Shown piece after piece: positions 55,152 through 63,705 of a DNA stretch of 64,000 nt. The notes under the pieces were generated by a model that saw only the letters and a program-made list of their open reading frames with translations, was not told the DNA's origin and did no database searches. The stretch is from Sulfurovum sp. (GTDB lineage: Bacteria; Campylobacterota; Campylobacteria; Campylobacterales; Sulfurovaceae). A program made the position numbers and the translations under genes. The stretch is taken from assembly GCA_012329065.1 (NCBI GenBank), contig JAAXPZ010000016.1, positions 1 to 64,000 of the forward strand. The letters are read 5' to 3'. Numbering within the stretch: the first letter of the stretch is position 1; the number at the start of each line of letters is the position of its first letter.

Positions 55152-56087
55152 TTACAGTAAGTCCTTAAAATCATCTAGCTCAAATAGTAATAAATTCTTA
55201 TCGTTAATTCCCAATAATTCATTTGAAAACCCACTTTTGGAGAAAAGTGCATAGCTGTCTACAATAATGCTAGATTGTTTGGCTTTATCCTTGAGTTTGT
55301 TTAGTTCTTTTTTGGTCACTTTTCTGGAAGTATATTTACACTCTCCTAAAATCACCTTGCCACTTCTTGTAAGTGAAAGTAGGTCAAATTCACTGTGATG
55401 ATCCCAAAAGCTACCCTGACTCAATAATGGGTCTGACTCTGAAAAATACTGCTCCAACAAGAGATTTGAAAGCTGCTCAAATAGTAGTGAATAAACTCTC
55501 TCTTTGTGTTCTTGCAAATTGTTTATAAACGAAACTCCGTTTCTCTGAAGCAATGCTATTCTATATGGCTCAACAAAAGCAAACCAAAAATGATAAAATG
55601 GTTTTACGAAACGCACTTTTGACTCTATTTTGTATCCCCTTAAGTGCCTAGGAAGCAACTGTTTTGGGTGTGTTTTTAGTGGTGCTTGTCTAGAGTCTTC
55701 TACAGTCAAAATACCACAGTCTACTAGCTTGCTTATGATTCCATTGCCGACAGACTCACCTATTTTTGTTCTACTGCATATATTCGAAACTCTTCCGTCA
55801 CCTCTAGCTACAGCAATCAATATTTCTGCGTATGGTGCTTCTATCAAGTAGCTGGGCTTTATGAGTAATCGAGTAGCATTGAAGTTTTGTATAAAATTAA
55901 TCTCAGATGATAACTCTATATCCTCAAAAAGATTAAGTCCCACATCTTTTTCTACTCCACCATAAAGAGCAAAGTACTCAATTAATGTATCAATCTTAAG
56001 AAAAGGAAATTTGTTGTAAAAGTTTTGAAATTGCTCTAGAAGCAAACGAGATAGAAGCTCTGTGTCATCAGAAGACAACACAGGCAT
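55152..56087 (-). CDS. DUF234 protein with PD-(D/E)xK nuclease-like C-terminus
   Basis: 311 residues. The winged-helix-like middle (about 95-140, ILIAVARGDGRVSNICSRTK) and the C-terminal DUF234 region are those found at the end of archaeal-type DEXX-box ATPases, but the ATPase domain is absent. The C-terminus shows HSEFDLLSL...KVILGECKY, the D-(x)n-ExK pattern of a restriction-endonuclease-like fold. The role is unknown; nucleic-acid binding is likely. It starts 3 nt after the c553 stop without a strong ribosome site. Confidence 0.65.
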   Translation of the reverse strand: MPVLSSDDTELLSRLLLEQFQNFYNKFPFLKIDTLIEYFALYGGVEKDVGLNLFEDIELSSEINFIQNFNATRLLIKPSYLIEAPYAEILIAVARGDGRVSNICSRTKIGESVGNGIISKLVDCGILTVEDSRQAPLKTHPKQLLPRHLRGYKIESKVRFVKPFYHFWFAFVEPYRIALLQRNGVSFINNLQEHKERVYSLLFEQLSNLLLEQYFSESDPLLSQGSFWDHHSEFDLLSLTRSGKVILGECKYTSRKVTKKELNKLKDKAKQSSIIVDSYALFSKSGFSNELLGINDKNLLLFELDDFKDLL

Positions 56088-56090
56088 AGC

Positions 56091-56390
56091 TTATTTTGGA
56101 AGCTTGCTGATATATTCAGCAACTTCTTTGATTTGCTCTGGTGTATAAGAAACAACCTGCCCCTTCATTACACCACCCATACCACTTTTGTTGAGCGTGC
56201 CAGCTTTGTAGCCTTCCATATCTTTGACTAGCGTATCCACCGCCAAACCAGCGATAGATGGAGATTTTCCCAATGCCTTTGTCTTGCCGTCTTTACCATG
56301 ACACCCAGCACATTTGGCATATAATGCAGCTCCATCAGCTAGGAGCAGTGTACAGGCTCCAAACAACATTGCAATTGCAACTTTTTTCAT
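56091..56390 (-). CDS. Cytochrome c553-like monohaem cytochrome
   Basis: 99 residues from the ATG at 56390, with AGGGA upstream; the longer frame from 56465 is not supported. A signal peptide (about 1-18) precedes the haem motif CAGCH, with SPSIAGL and GMGGVMKGQV (axial Met) and a C-terminal helix TPEQIKEVAEYISKLPK. It is a small periplasmic electron carrier in respiration. It lies downstream of a kinase/regulator pair and a second small cytochrome. Confidence 0.92.
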   Translation of the reverse strand: MKKVAIAMLFGACTLLLADGAALYAKCAGCHGKDGKTKALGKSPSIAGLAVDTLVKDMEGYKAGTLNKSGMGGVMKGQVVSYTPEQIKEVAEYISKLPK

Positions 56391-56490
56391 ATTATTCCCT
56401 TTGTGTTTTAATGTTGGTACAAATGAATTATAGCATGCGAAAGTGAAACTATCGTGAATATACAAAAATATCTATACCTTTAGGGCAGCT

Positions 56491-56820
56491 CTAATATAGT
56501 TTACCCATTATAGTATATCTCCGCCAATATATGTCCAATGCCTCATTTAATGACTTATCATCTATAGAAATGGCTTCTTTGATACCATTTTTATTGATAT
56601 ACTCTTCACTCATCACAGAATTATCTTTATGAGGATTTCTAAGATAATACGCCAATCCCACTTTCATATTTTCTCTGCCACCATATATGAGTAAAGTATC
56701 CATAAATACCTTTTGCAAAGATACATTTACTTGAGCATGACATAAAACACAGTGCTTCTCAAAAGCATCTGCAGCAAAACTGAATACCGAAAAGATACAT
56801 ACAATTAACAGTGTTTTCAT
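56491..56820 (-). CDS. Small monohaem c-type cytochrome, co-transcribed with histidine kinase
   Basis: 109 residues. A signal peptide (MKTLLIVCIFSVFSFAA) is followed at once by a haem motif CVLCH. The rest (INVSLQ..., YLRNPHKDNSVMSEEYINKN, IYWRRYTIMGKLY) has Met residues that could be axial ligands but matches no family well. It begins 2 nt after the kinase stop. Since cytochromes of this size are not part of ordinary two-component operons, a role as redox signal or as the regulated target is possible (inference). Confidence 0.65.
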   Translation of the reverse strand: MKTLLIVCIFSVFSFAADAFEKHCVLCHAQVNVSLQKVFMDTLLIYGGRENMKVGLAYYLRNPHKDNSVMSEEYINKNGIKEAISIDDKSLNEALDIYWRRYTIMGKLY

Positions 56821-56821
56821 C

Positions 56822-58024
56822 TTATTTGTCTCCTTTTGTTGTTTCCCAACTCAATACAACCTTAGTGCCCACTCCCAACTCTGATTGAACTTTAATATCT
56901 ATATCGTATTGGTCTACAATTACCTTAACTATATTAAGTCCTATACCAAATCCGCCCTCGCTTCCACTAAACCTACTGTATCTATCAAAAATTCTATGCA
57001 ACTTTTCTCTGGAAATTCCTATGCCACTATCCTCTATAATCAAAGTATTTTTTTGCAGCACAATTGATATCGCACCACCTCTCTTGTTGTATTTAATTGC
57101 ATTAGAAAGCAGGTTGTCTATGACTCTCACAACCAATCTTCTATCTGCATACATACAAGATGGATTTAGCTCCTGTTTAAGTATTATCTTTTTTGATTCT
57201 ATCATGAGTGTAAAATACTCTAGTCTGCTTTTCACAATTTGTAAAAGATCAAGATTTTCATTCTCTGCTCTTTTGCTCTGCTCTAATGTTAGAAATTTAA
57301 GATCGTCATAAAGAGTAGAAACTGTTCTAGCACCTATTTCGATACGATTAAGCTTTTTGGCAGTTGCGGTATCTATAATATCAGTATCTATCATTTCTAT
57401 ATTGGTCAATATAGCACTTAGTGGTGTGTTGAGTTCGTGTGTTGTATCTTTTATAAATCTATCCAATAGCACAATGGAGTCTCTCATGGGTCTGACAAAT
57501 AGTCTTGCCAAATAGAGTCCAGTAAACATCAAGAGCAAAAGTGCAACAGAGCCATATATGGCTATATTTAAAATAATTGCACCATACCAGCTCTTGTCTA
57601 ATGGTATCTCTATGATCAAATACTTAGCTCCAAGATAATAATCATCAAGCATTTTTACCAAATGTATCATGTCAGCAATATTATATATTGCCTCATCAAA
57701 GGCAACAGAATCCTCTTTGAGAGTAGAAAAGATTTTTTGATATTCTAGATCATATATAGCACTTTCAAACCTATCATTTCTAGGATATTTTTTATCTCTG
57801 GGATACTGCCTATGAAGTTGCTTCAATTTTCTTGCCTGTATACTGGCAAACTCCATCATTTTTATCCTCTGCTGAGAAAACATGAGCTGCTCTTGTGATG
57901 AAAAGTAAAAAAAACCTACAAGAGATACAATTATAATAGCAAATAGACTATACAGGCGTAAAAAAAGCCTGCGTGCTCTTATCTCGCTACTTAGATGAGT
58001 ATCTGTAGCCTTGCTTTTTGACAC
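56822..58024 (-). CDS. Membrane sensor histidine kinase
   Basis: 400 residues from GTG at 58024 (GAGAGGA 6 nt upstream). Two membrane helices (about 25-45 and 145-170) enclose a periplasmic sensor of about 100 residues. HisKA FIKDTTHELNTPLSAI, then HATPase_c with NLLSNAIKYN, DSGIGIS and GGFGIGLNIV. All catalytic motifs are intact. It overlaps its response regulator by 38 nt and is followed by two c-type cytochromes. Confidence 0.9.
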   Translation of the reverse strand: MSKSKATDTHLSSEIRARRLFLRLYSLFAIIIVSLVGFFYFSSQEQLMFSQQRIKMMEFASIQARKLKQLHRQYPRDKKYPRNDRFESAIYDLEYQKIFSTLKEDSVAFDEAIYNIADMIHLVKMLDDYYLGAKYLIIEIPLDKSWYGAIILNIAIYGSVALLLLMFTGLYLARLFVRPMRDSIVLLDRFIKDTTHELNTPLSAILTNIEMIDTDIIDTATAKKLNRIEIGARTVSTLYDDLKFLTLEQSKRAENENLDLLQIVKSRLEYFTLMIESKKIILKQELNPSCMYADRRLVVRVIDNLLSNAIKYNKRGGAISIVLQKNTLIIEDSGIGISREKLHRIFDRYSRFSGSEGGFGIGLNIVKVIVDQYDIDIKVQSELGVGTKVVLSWETTKGDK

Positions 58025-58673
58025 TTATTATCCTCTCTTTTCCGATAACTTTACGCAGATTTTTTATATAGGTTCTGAGCGAAGCATCACTGGGTTCTTC
58101 ATCGTAATTCCAAAGCACTTCAAAAATACTCTCATGTGATACCACTTCATCAGATCTCTGCAAAAATAGCTTAAGGAGCTTCGACTCTTTGATTCCTAGC
58201 TGATATGAGCTATCTTTTGTTAGCAACATACCATTAGGTACATCATATGATATACCTTCATTTATCGAGATAGACTCTCTGTCTTCATGGTAAAAACTTC
58301 GTTTGATTAGTGTGTCTACGCGTATCAAAAGCTCTTTGAGTGCAAAAGGTTTTCGGATATAGTCGTCGCAACCGCTCTCAAATCCTTGCTCCAAATCATC
58401 CACACTACCCAGTGATGTGATATAAACTGCTGGGGTTTTAACTCCTTGCTCTCTAGCAGACTTAAGAACCTCAAATCCATTTATACCAGGTGTATTTACA
58501 TCCAAAAGTAGTAAATCGTAAGAGTTTTCATAAAGTCTATTCTCTGCCTCATGCCCATCATAAACACCAATAACATCATAGCCCTGTTCTTCCAGGTAGT
58601 CACATATAGTCTCATTGAGATTAGCATCATCCTCAAGTAATAATATTTTAGGTTTATGCATTTGCTCTCCCAA
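57987..58673 (-). CDS. OmpR-family response regulator
   Basis: 228 residues. Receiver: LLEDDANLNE, LLLLDVNTPGINGFE and IRKPFALKEL; winged helix (about 140-228) with GIKESKLLKLFLQ and DASLRTYIKNLRKVIG. GGGAG is present before the ATG. A -10 TATAAT on the minus strand (58687-58692) lies close upstream. It is the partner of the overlapping kinase. Confidence 0.92.
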   Translation of the reverse strand: MGEQMHKPKILLLEDDANLNETICDYLEEQGYDVIGVYDGHEAENRLYENSYDLLLLDVNTPGINGFEVLKSAREQGVKTPAVYITSLGSVDDLEQGFESGCDDYIRKPFALKELLIRVDTLIKRSFYHEDRESISINEGISYDVPNGMLLTKDSSYQLGIKESKLLKLFLQRSDEVVSHESIFEVLWNYDEEPSDASLRTYIKNLRKVIGKERIISVKKQGYRYSSK

Positions 58674-58790
58674 GAAAGATAATATAATTATAGTAAATGA
58701 TTAGAAATGTGTACTTAAAGACATATTTTTGGCTTTGTACCTACCCCTTCAAATTAAGTTTTCTTTTGCTATTATCCAGTTTGTATTATC

Positions 58791-58796
58791 TATAAT
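58791..58796 (+). promoter_or_regulatory. -10 box for the SLAC1-family gene
   Basis: TATAAT at 58791-58796, about 40 nt before the ATG at 58838. There is no clear -35, which is usual in this phylum. The divergent regulator has its own -10 at 58687-58692. Confidence 0.5.
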
Positions 58797-58837
58797 GATA
58801 AAAACTATCTTAAAAACTTATACTTAAGGGCTATATC

Positions 58838-59809
58838 ATGGACAAGCAACCAGAAAGCATCCAGTTAAATCGTCTCAAATTTTATCCTATTATGATGTTC
58901 GCTATTGTCATGGGTATTTCTGGACTTACCATAGCTTATCAAAAAGCATCAGAACTTCTTGGATTTCCTAGTATTGTTGGTGATTTTATGATGCATATTG
59001 CACTTGTGTTATTTTGTATCATTTCCATCTTTTATATTGCTAAGATAGTCAAATACCCAAAGATTGTACTCAAAGAATGGAACCATCCAGTCAGGATCAA
59101 TTTCTTCTCTGCTGTCTCCATATCCATGCTAATGCTCAATATTATCACCAAGCACGACTACTCTATGCTAAGCACAGTGTTTTGGTATGCTGGTGCGAGC
59201 ATGCATATGTTTATGACACTATACACCATATCTTTTTGGATCAACCACAACCAAGAAGTAGACAACTCAAACCCAGCGTGGTTCATCCCTGTAGTTGGCA
59301 ATGTTCTTGTACCAGTAGGAGGTATAGGACTTGCATCTCATGCTATTTTGATGTATTTTTTCAGCATAGGGGTATTCTTTTGGGTTGTTCTTTTGGCAAT
59401 TATTCTCAATCGTATCATATTTCATAATCAAATGGCAGCAAAGTTCATGCCTACACTCTTTATACTACTTGCTCCTCCTGCAGTAGCATTTTTGGCGTAT
59501 TTTAAACTATATGGACAGATAGATATGTTCGCATACTTTTTGTACTCGATTGCTCTCTTTTTCACATTTATACTTGCTTTTATGTTCAAAAGATTTTTAG
59601 GACTAAGATACTTTATCTCATGGTGGGCATTTATATTTCCTTTGGCAGCTATGTCAATAGCGTCTATGGTGATGTATTATGAGACCAAAGAGCTATTTCC
59701 TATGTATATGTCTTATATTATGTTACTTGTCACTACACTTATGACAGCCCTAGTGCTATATCAAACCATCAAACATATGCTTAAAAAAGAGATTTGTATT
59801 CAAGAATAA
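58838..59809 (+). CDS. SLAC1/TehA-family anion transporter
   Basis: 323 residues with about ten hydrophobic helices. The N-terminus RLKFYPIMMFAIVMGISGLTIAYQKA matches the tellurite-resistance/dicarboxylate transporter family, and NPAWFIPVVGNVLVPVGG is its central motif. Members move dicarboxylates, malate, sulfite or other anions. In a sulfur-oxidising bacterium sulfite export is one possibility. The substrate is not defined by sequence. Confidence 0.85.
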   Translation: MDKQPESIQLNRLKFYPIMMFAIVMGISGLTIAYQKASELLGFPSIVGDFMMHIALVLFCIISIFYIAKIVKYPKIVLKEWNHPVRINFFSAVSISMLMLNIITKHDYSMLSTVFWYAGASMHMFMTLYTISFWINHNQEVDNSNPAWFIPVVGNVLVPVGGIGLASHAILMYFFSIGVFFWVVLLAIILNRIIFHNQMAAKFMPTLFILLAPPAVAFLAYFKLYGQIDMFAYFLYSIALFFTFILAFMFKRFLGLRYFISWWAFIFPLAAMSIASMVMYYETKELFPMYMSYIMLLVTTLMTALVLYQTIKHMLKKEICIQE

Positions 59810-59905
59810 GTTCTTATCCCTACGCAAAACCGACTCACCATTCATTTAAGATTCATTGTCTATATCACGATATCATAAAGCCATCTAAACAAACAAAAGG
59901 AATTT

Positions 59906-60352
59906 ATGATGAAGTTTAAAAATAGCATGATTATAGTTGCAGATTTAGGTGAATTAAAAGGGTACCGTATTCGAAAAAATGAAGCAATCGTAGGAAATAA
60001 AATCAAAAGTTCTTATACACTTAAGTTACACAACAATATAAGCTATATTGATGCTCGCAAAAAACTACATGAAGTTGTGACAGATAATGCTGGTAGATTT
60101 GGGCAACATATTGCAGAAGAGCACAATCTTGAAACGGAACGCAAAAGACGATCTTTAGAAGATCTTGCTGATGATATCAACAAAATAGTAGAAAAGGAGC
60201 AGCCAAAACAACTATTTTTGGCATTTCCTCAAGAACTCAACACTCAACTATTAAATCTATTATCACCAGCCATAAAGACACTTCTTGTCAAAAATCTTAC
60301 ATCAAATTTAGTCAAAATAAACAAGGAGAAATTGTTATCATATTTTGAGTAA
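59906..60352 (+). CDS. Host-attachment / bacterial eRF1-like family protein
   Basis: 148 residues from ATG at 59906 (AAAGGA). The first strand MIIVADLGELKGYRI and the helix with AEEHNLETERKRRSLEDLADDI, then KQLFLAFPQELNTQLLNLL, match the Host_attach (PF10116-type) proteins, related in fold to domain 2 of eRF1. Their role is unclear; some are linked to ribosome or surface attachment. It converges on the nucleoside-recognition gene with about 10 nt between. Confidence 0.7.
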   Translation: MMKFKNSMIIVADLGELKGYRIRKNEAIVGNKIKSSYTLKLHNNISYIDARKKLHEVVTDNAGRFGQHIAEEHNLETERKRRSLEDLADDINKIVEKEQPKQLFLAFPQELNTQLLNLLSPAIKTLLVKNLTSNLVKINKEKLLSYFE

Positions 60353-60361
60353 TTAATATCT

Positions 60362-61305
60362 TTATGATAGATGAGTATTGCCACGGGCTCTCCTTTTGTA
60401 AATCTGTAAAAATAGCCAAGAGAGTACAAGTGCAGCGACTGTACGCACAACAACCACCATAGTAAAATCCGCTCCAAATATCACAAACAACAGTGTATCT
60501 TCGATGATAGCATGACATATCATCAAAAATGTTCCGATATAAAAGATATCGTTAGCAGAGAGTGAACCGCTCTGCTTTTCCTTAATCAACACTCCTGCCC
60601 CATAAGTGATACCCAGTACGATGCCTACAGTGATAGTAAAACCTTTAGAGACATTCTTGCAGATTTTTTTACAAAAGATCTACTTTTTATAAAGTCCATC
60701 ACAAATATCAATATTCCTATCAATACGATAATTTTAAGCGTCAACTCCACCGCCCCGTATATCGAAGATCTCATTAAATCGCCAAAATTTTCATACTGCT
60801 TCTGTACAAAGGTCTCTGTAGCAATAGTAGCACTAAACCACTCTGCTGGCATAAGAACTGCCGTATAAGCTATCGCTAGTCCTCCAAAAAACCTCAAAGA
60901 GTACGAATAAATATTGCCAATGCCTAACTTTTTCATAATAATACTCTCTACTGGCAAAGAATGACAAACACCCAAAAATATAGCCAAGACACTCCACTGA
61001 TGTGGATCCATATCCAGAGGAGCTGCAAATGCTACTGCCGCATATAGGTTGAGAAATACTCCTGATATGATAGACAATGCAGTCTCAGGAGGCAAGCCAA
61101 GAAACGATGTAAACGGCTCAAAAACAAATGCCGCTCTCTCTAGTATATTATAGTAATAAAGTATGTCCGCAATGATATAAATAGGTATCACCAGCTTGAT
61201 AATAATCCATGCACTTTGCATGGCAGTCTGTAGTGTCTCTTTGTAATTCAAAATATCTCGATTCTTTTTTTTGAAAATTATAGCAGAATAAGTACAAGGG
61301 CTCAT
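60362..61305 (-). pseudogene. Nucleoside-recognition (Gate) membrane protein split by a frameshift at an A7 tract
   Basis: The first part (61305 to a TAG at 60625) and the second part (open to 60362) are two halves of one Gate-domain membrane protein: LERAAFVFEPFTSFLGLPPE and FLGVCHSLPVESIIMKKLG lie in the first, IGTFLMICHAIIEDTLLFVIFGAD in the second. The frames join at T7 (60664-60670), A7 in the mRNA. Shifting by -1 there (or one more A) gives FVKKICKNVSKGFTITVG running into ITYGAGVLIKEKQSG, with no stop to 60362: about 314 residues. A phase-variable tract, slippage or an assembly error are all possible. The start may be a TTG near 61250 (MNYKETLQ), since a minus-strand TATAAT lies at 61277-61282. 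Confidence 0.82.
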
Positions 61306-61385
61306 CCTGTGAATGATCAGCTATAGATAATTCAGGCTAAACCTACTTTACGATAAAATAACCAAAACTACTACCAGGAACAAGT

Positions 61386-62774
61386 ATGGGCACAAAAATA
61401 GCATCAGCAAGAATATCAGAATCAAGCTCCGAGCTACTTCAAAAACTCAACAATTCTCTGCCTTTTGACAAAGTACTATACGAAGAAGACATTACAGGTT
61501 CGAGAGCTCATGCCTATATGCTATCTCAACAAGGCATCATATCTGAAGACGATTTTCAACAGATAGACAATGGTCTAAAGGAGATACTATCAGACATAGA
61601 ATCTGGTGATTTTACTCTGGATGGTGATGATGAGGATATCCATATGGCAATAGAGGGCGAACTAACCCGTCGCATAGGAGATGCCGGCAAGAGACTCCAT
61701 ACAGCAAGAAGCAGAAACGATCAGGTAGCATTGGACTTTAGGCTCTTTGTATTAACAAATAACAAAATAATAGCTAAACTAATATTAGAAAATATAAATA
61801 CACTTATTGTACTTGCTAAGAAGCATGCACAAACTCTGCTTCCTGGCATGACACATCTACAGCATGCACAACCCATAAACTTCGGCTTTCATATGATGGC
61901 TTATGCTAGTATGTTTAAGCGTGATTATGAGCGTTTTATGAGTTCCTATGAGCGCAATAACCTCTCTCCTGTAGGTTGTGCAGCATTGGCAGGTACGCCA
62001 CACCCTATCGATAGAAATACAACAGCTAAAAAACTTGGCTTCAGCTCCCCTACTCTAAACTGCTTAGACACTGTCAGTGATAGAGATTTTGCTTTAGAGA
62101 TATTATTTAATATCAGTACACTTATGATGCACCTCTCTCGTCTCAGTGAGGAGCTTATACTTTGGTCTACAGCTGAGTTCAAGTGGATAACACTTAGCGA
62201 TAAACATGCCACAGGTAGCTCTATAATGCCACAGAAGAAAAACCCTGATATCCCAGAACTACTCCGTGCTAAAACAGGACGAGCGAATGGAAACCTAATA
62301 GCACTACTAACAGTGATGAAAGGTCTACCACTTGCGTACAACAAGGATATGCAAGAAGACAAAGAGGGAGTCTTCGACTCTGTGCGTACGGCAACTTTGA
62401 GCTTGCAAGTACTTGAAGAAATGATAGCTGATATGACAGTAAATGTGGAAGAAATGGAAAAGGCGTGCATGATAGGACACTTGTCTGCAACAGATCTTGC
62501 CGACTATCTTGTGAAAGAACAAAATTTACCGTTTAGAGATGCGTATCACATCACTGGAGATGCAGTGAATCTTGCAGAAAAGAAGGGTTTAGATATTTCT
62601 GAACTCTCTTTGTCTGATTTGCAGAGCATAGATGAGCGTATAGATGAGGGTGTGATAGCACTGCTAGACAACCGTGCTTCTATGAATGCTAGAGTGTCTG
62701 AGGGTGGTACGGCTACTGTGAGGACTTTGGAGCAGGTGGAGAGCTTGAGGGGTTGGATAAGAGAGCAAATGTAG
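61386..62774 (+). CDS. argH: Argininosuccinate lyase
   Basis: 462 residues. It splits argininosuccinate into arginine and fumarate, the last step of arginine synthesis. Motifs: HTARSRNDQVALDFRLF, TPGMTHLQHAQPINF-like LLPGMTHLQHAQP, and the superfamily signature GSSIMPQKKNPD. Length is normal. The C-terminus (ASMNARVSEGGTATVRTLEQ) is repeated in diverged form at 63634. The MntA-HepT pair follows after 30 nt. Confidence 0.96.
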   Translation: MGTKIASARISESSSELLQKLNNSLPFDKVLYEEDITGSRAHAYMLSQQGIISEDDFQQIDNGLKEILSDIESGDFTLDGDDEDIHMAIEGELTRRIGDAGKRLHTARSRNDQVALDFRLFVLTNNKIIAKLILENINTLIVLAKKHAQTLLPGMTHLQHAQPINFGFHMMAYASMFKRDYERFMSSYERNNLSPVGCAALAGTPHPIDRNTTAKKLGFSSPTLNCLDTVSDRDFALEILFNISTLMMHLSRLSEELILWSTAEFKWITLSDKHATGSSIMPQKKNPDIPELLRAKTGRANGNLIALLTVMKGLPLAYNKDMQEDKEGVFDSVRTATLSLQVLEEMIADMTVNVEEMEKACMIGHLSATDLADYLVKEQNLPFRDAYHITGDAVNLAEKKGLDISELSLSDLQSIDERIDEGVIALLDNRASMNARVSEGGTATVRTLEQVESLRGWIREQM

Positions 62775-62804
62775 GTATAATAAATTAAATAAAGGAGTTC
62801 ACTG

Positions 62805-63221
62805 ATGTTAAATAATGAAGAAAAACAACGTATCATCGATACTTTGACAACTTATATAGATGAACTCCAAGCAGTATATATCTTTGGTAGTCAGAATGAT
62901 GGTACGGCTATGGGTAATAGCGATGTTGATATTGCTTATTTGTCTAAAAATAAACTTTCAAATATAGAGTGTTGGAATGTCTCTGTGAAGTTGGCATCTT
63001 TGCTCTCTAGGGATGTGGATTTGATAGAACTTTCTTCGACCAATACGATTTTTCGTTATCAGATACTCTCTAAAGGGAGTCGTATTTATGGAGAAGGGTA
63101 TGAGATAGAGAGCTTTGAGACTTTGGCGTATAGTTTTTACTTGCGTTTTACGCAAGAGCGTAAACCTATCATAGATGAAATTATGAAAAACAAATCTGTT
63201 TTAGGTACTGTGCATGTCTGA
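62805..63221 (+). CDS. MntA-type nucleotidyltransferase antitoxin
   Basis: 138 residues. The minimal nucleotidyltransferase motif is seen: YIFGSQNDGTAMGNSDVDIAYL (GSx10DxD), with RDVDLIEL as the third acidic strand. Known: MntA silences HepT by adding AMP to a tyrosine of the toxin. AAAGGAG precedes the ATG by 7 nt. It overlaps hepT by 8 nt. Confidence 0.88.
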   Translation: MLNNEEKQRIIDTLTTYIDELQAVYIFGSQNDGTAMGNSDVDIAYLSKNKLSNIECWNVSVKLASLLSRDVDLIELSSTNTIFRYQILSKGSRIYGEGYEIESFETLAYSFYLRFTQERKPIIDEIMKNKSVLGTVHV

Positions 63222-63630
63222 TGTTGTGTTAAACAAGATTCAGACTATCGAGAGATGTTTGAAGCGTATACGAGAAGAGTACCTAGGGTATGAAGATAGT
63301 TTTAAAGAGAATTATACCAAACAGGATTCAGTTATACTCAATCTTGAACGTGCTTCACAAGCGACTATCTACATTGCCACGCATATTGTAAAAACTAGAA
63401 ACCTTGGACTTCCCAATACAAGTAAGGAACTTTTTACTATGCTGTTGGATGATAGAATTATCAGTGAAAATATTTGTAAGCAGATGCAGGGGATGGTTGG
63501 CTTTAGAAATATCGCTGTGCATGATTATCAGAATTTGAATATAGAGATAGTTGTGGCAATTGTAGAGAAGCATCTTGGGGATTTTGAAGGGTTTGTGAAA
63601 GAGATTTTTGAGGGCTATTTGGATGTATGA
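63214..63630 (+). CDS. HepT-type HEPN ribonuclease toxin
   Basis: 138 residues, all helical. The HEPN catalytic motif Rx4HxY is present as RNIAVHDY near residue 94, and YEDSFKENYTKQDSVILNLERASQA fits the first helices. It is an RNA-cutting toxin controlled by MntA through modification of the Tyr in HDY. It sits between argH and a second, diverged argH tail. Confidence 0.88.
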   Translation: MSDVVLNKIQTIERCLKRIREEYLGYEDSFKENYTKQDSVILNLERASQATIYIATHIVKTRNLGLPNTSKELFTMLLDDRIISENICKQMQGMVGFRNIAVHDYQNLNIEIVVAIVEKHLGDFEGFVKEIFEGYLDV

Positions 63631-63633
63631 TAT

Positions 63634-63690
63634 CTCCATGAATACTAAGAGTGTCTGACGGTGGCACGGCTACTGTGAGGACATTAGAGC
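63634..63690 (+). pseudogene. Diverged duplicate of the argH 3' end
   Basis: About 57 nt align with argH at 62679-62734: TCTATGAATGCTAGAGTGTC against TCCATGAATACTAAGAGTGT, then GGTGGYACGGCTACTGTGAG in both. About 80% of positions match, with one inserted base. It is in the same orientation as argH. The two copies flank the MntA-HepT module, so this may be the displaced original argH end or a leftover of the insertion. Confidence 0.75.
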
Positions 63691-63705
63691 CTAAATATTA
63701 GGCTC
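63687..63705. terminator. Perfect inverted repeat at the end of the transposase gene
   Basis: GAGCCTAA (63687-63694) and TTAGGCTC (63698-63705) around ATA. It contains the transposase stop codon. It could be a terminator or a REP-type half site. Confidence 0.5.
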
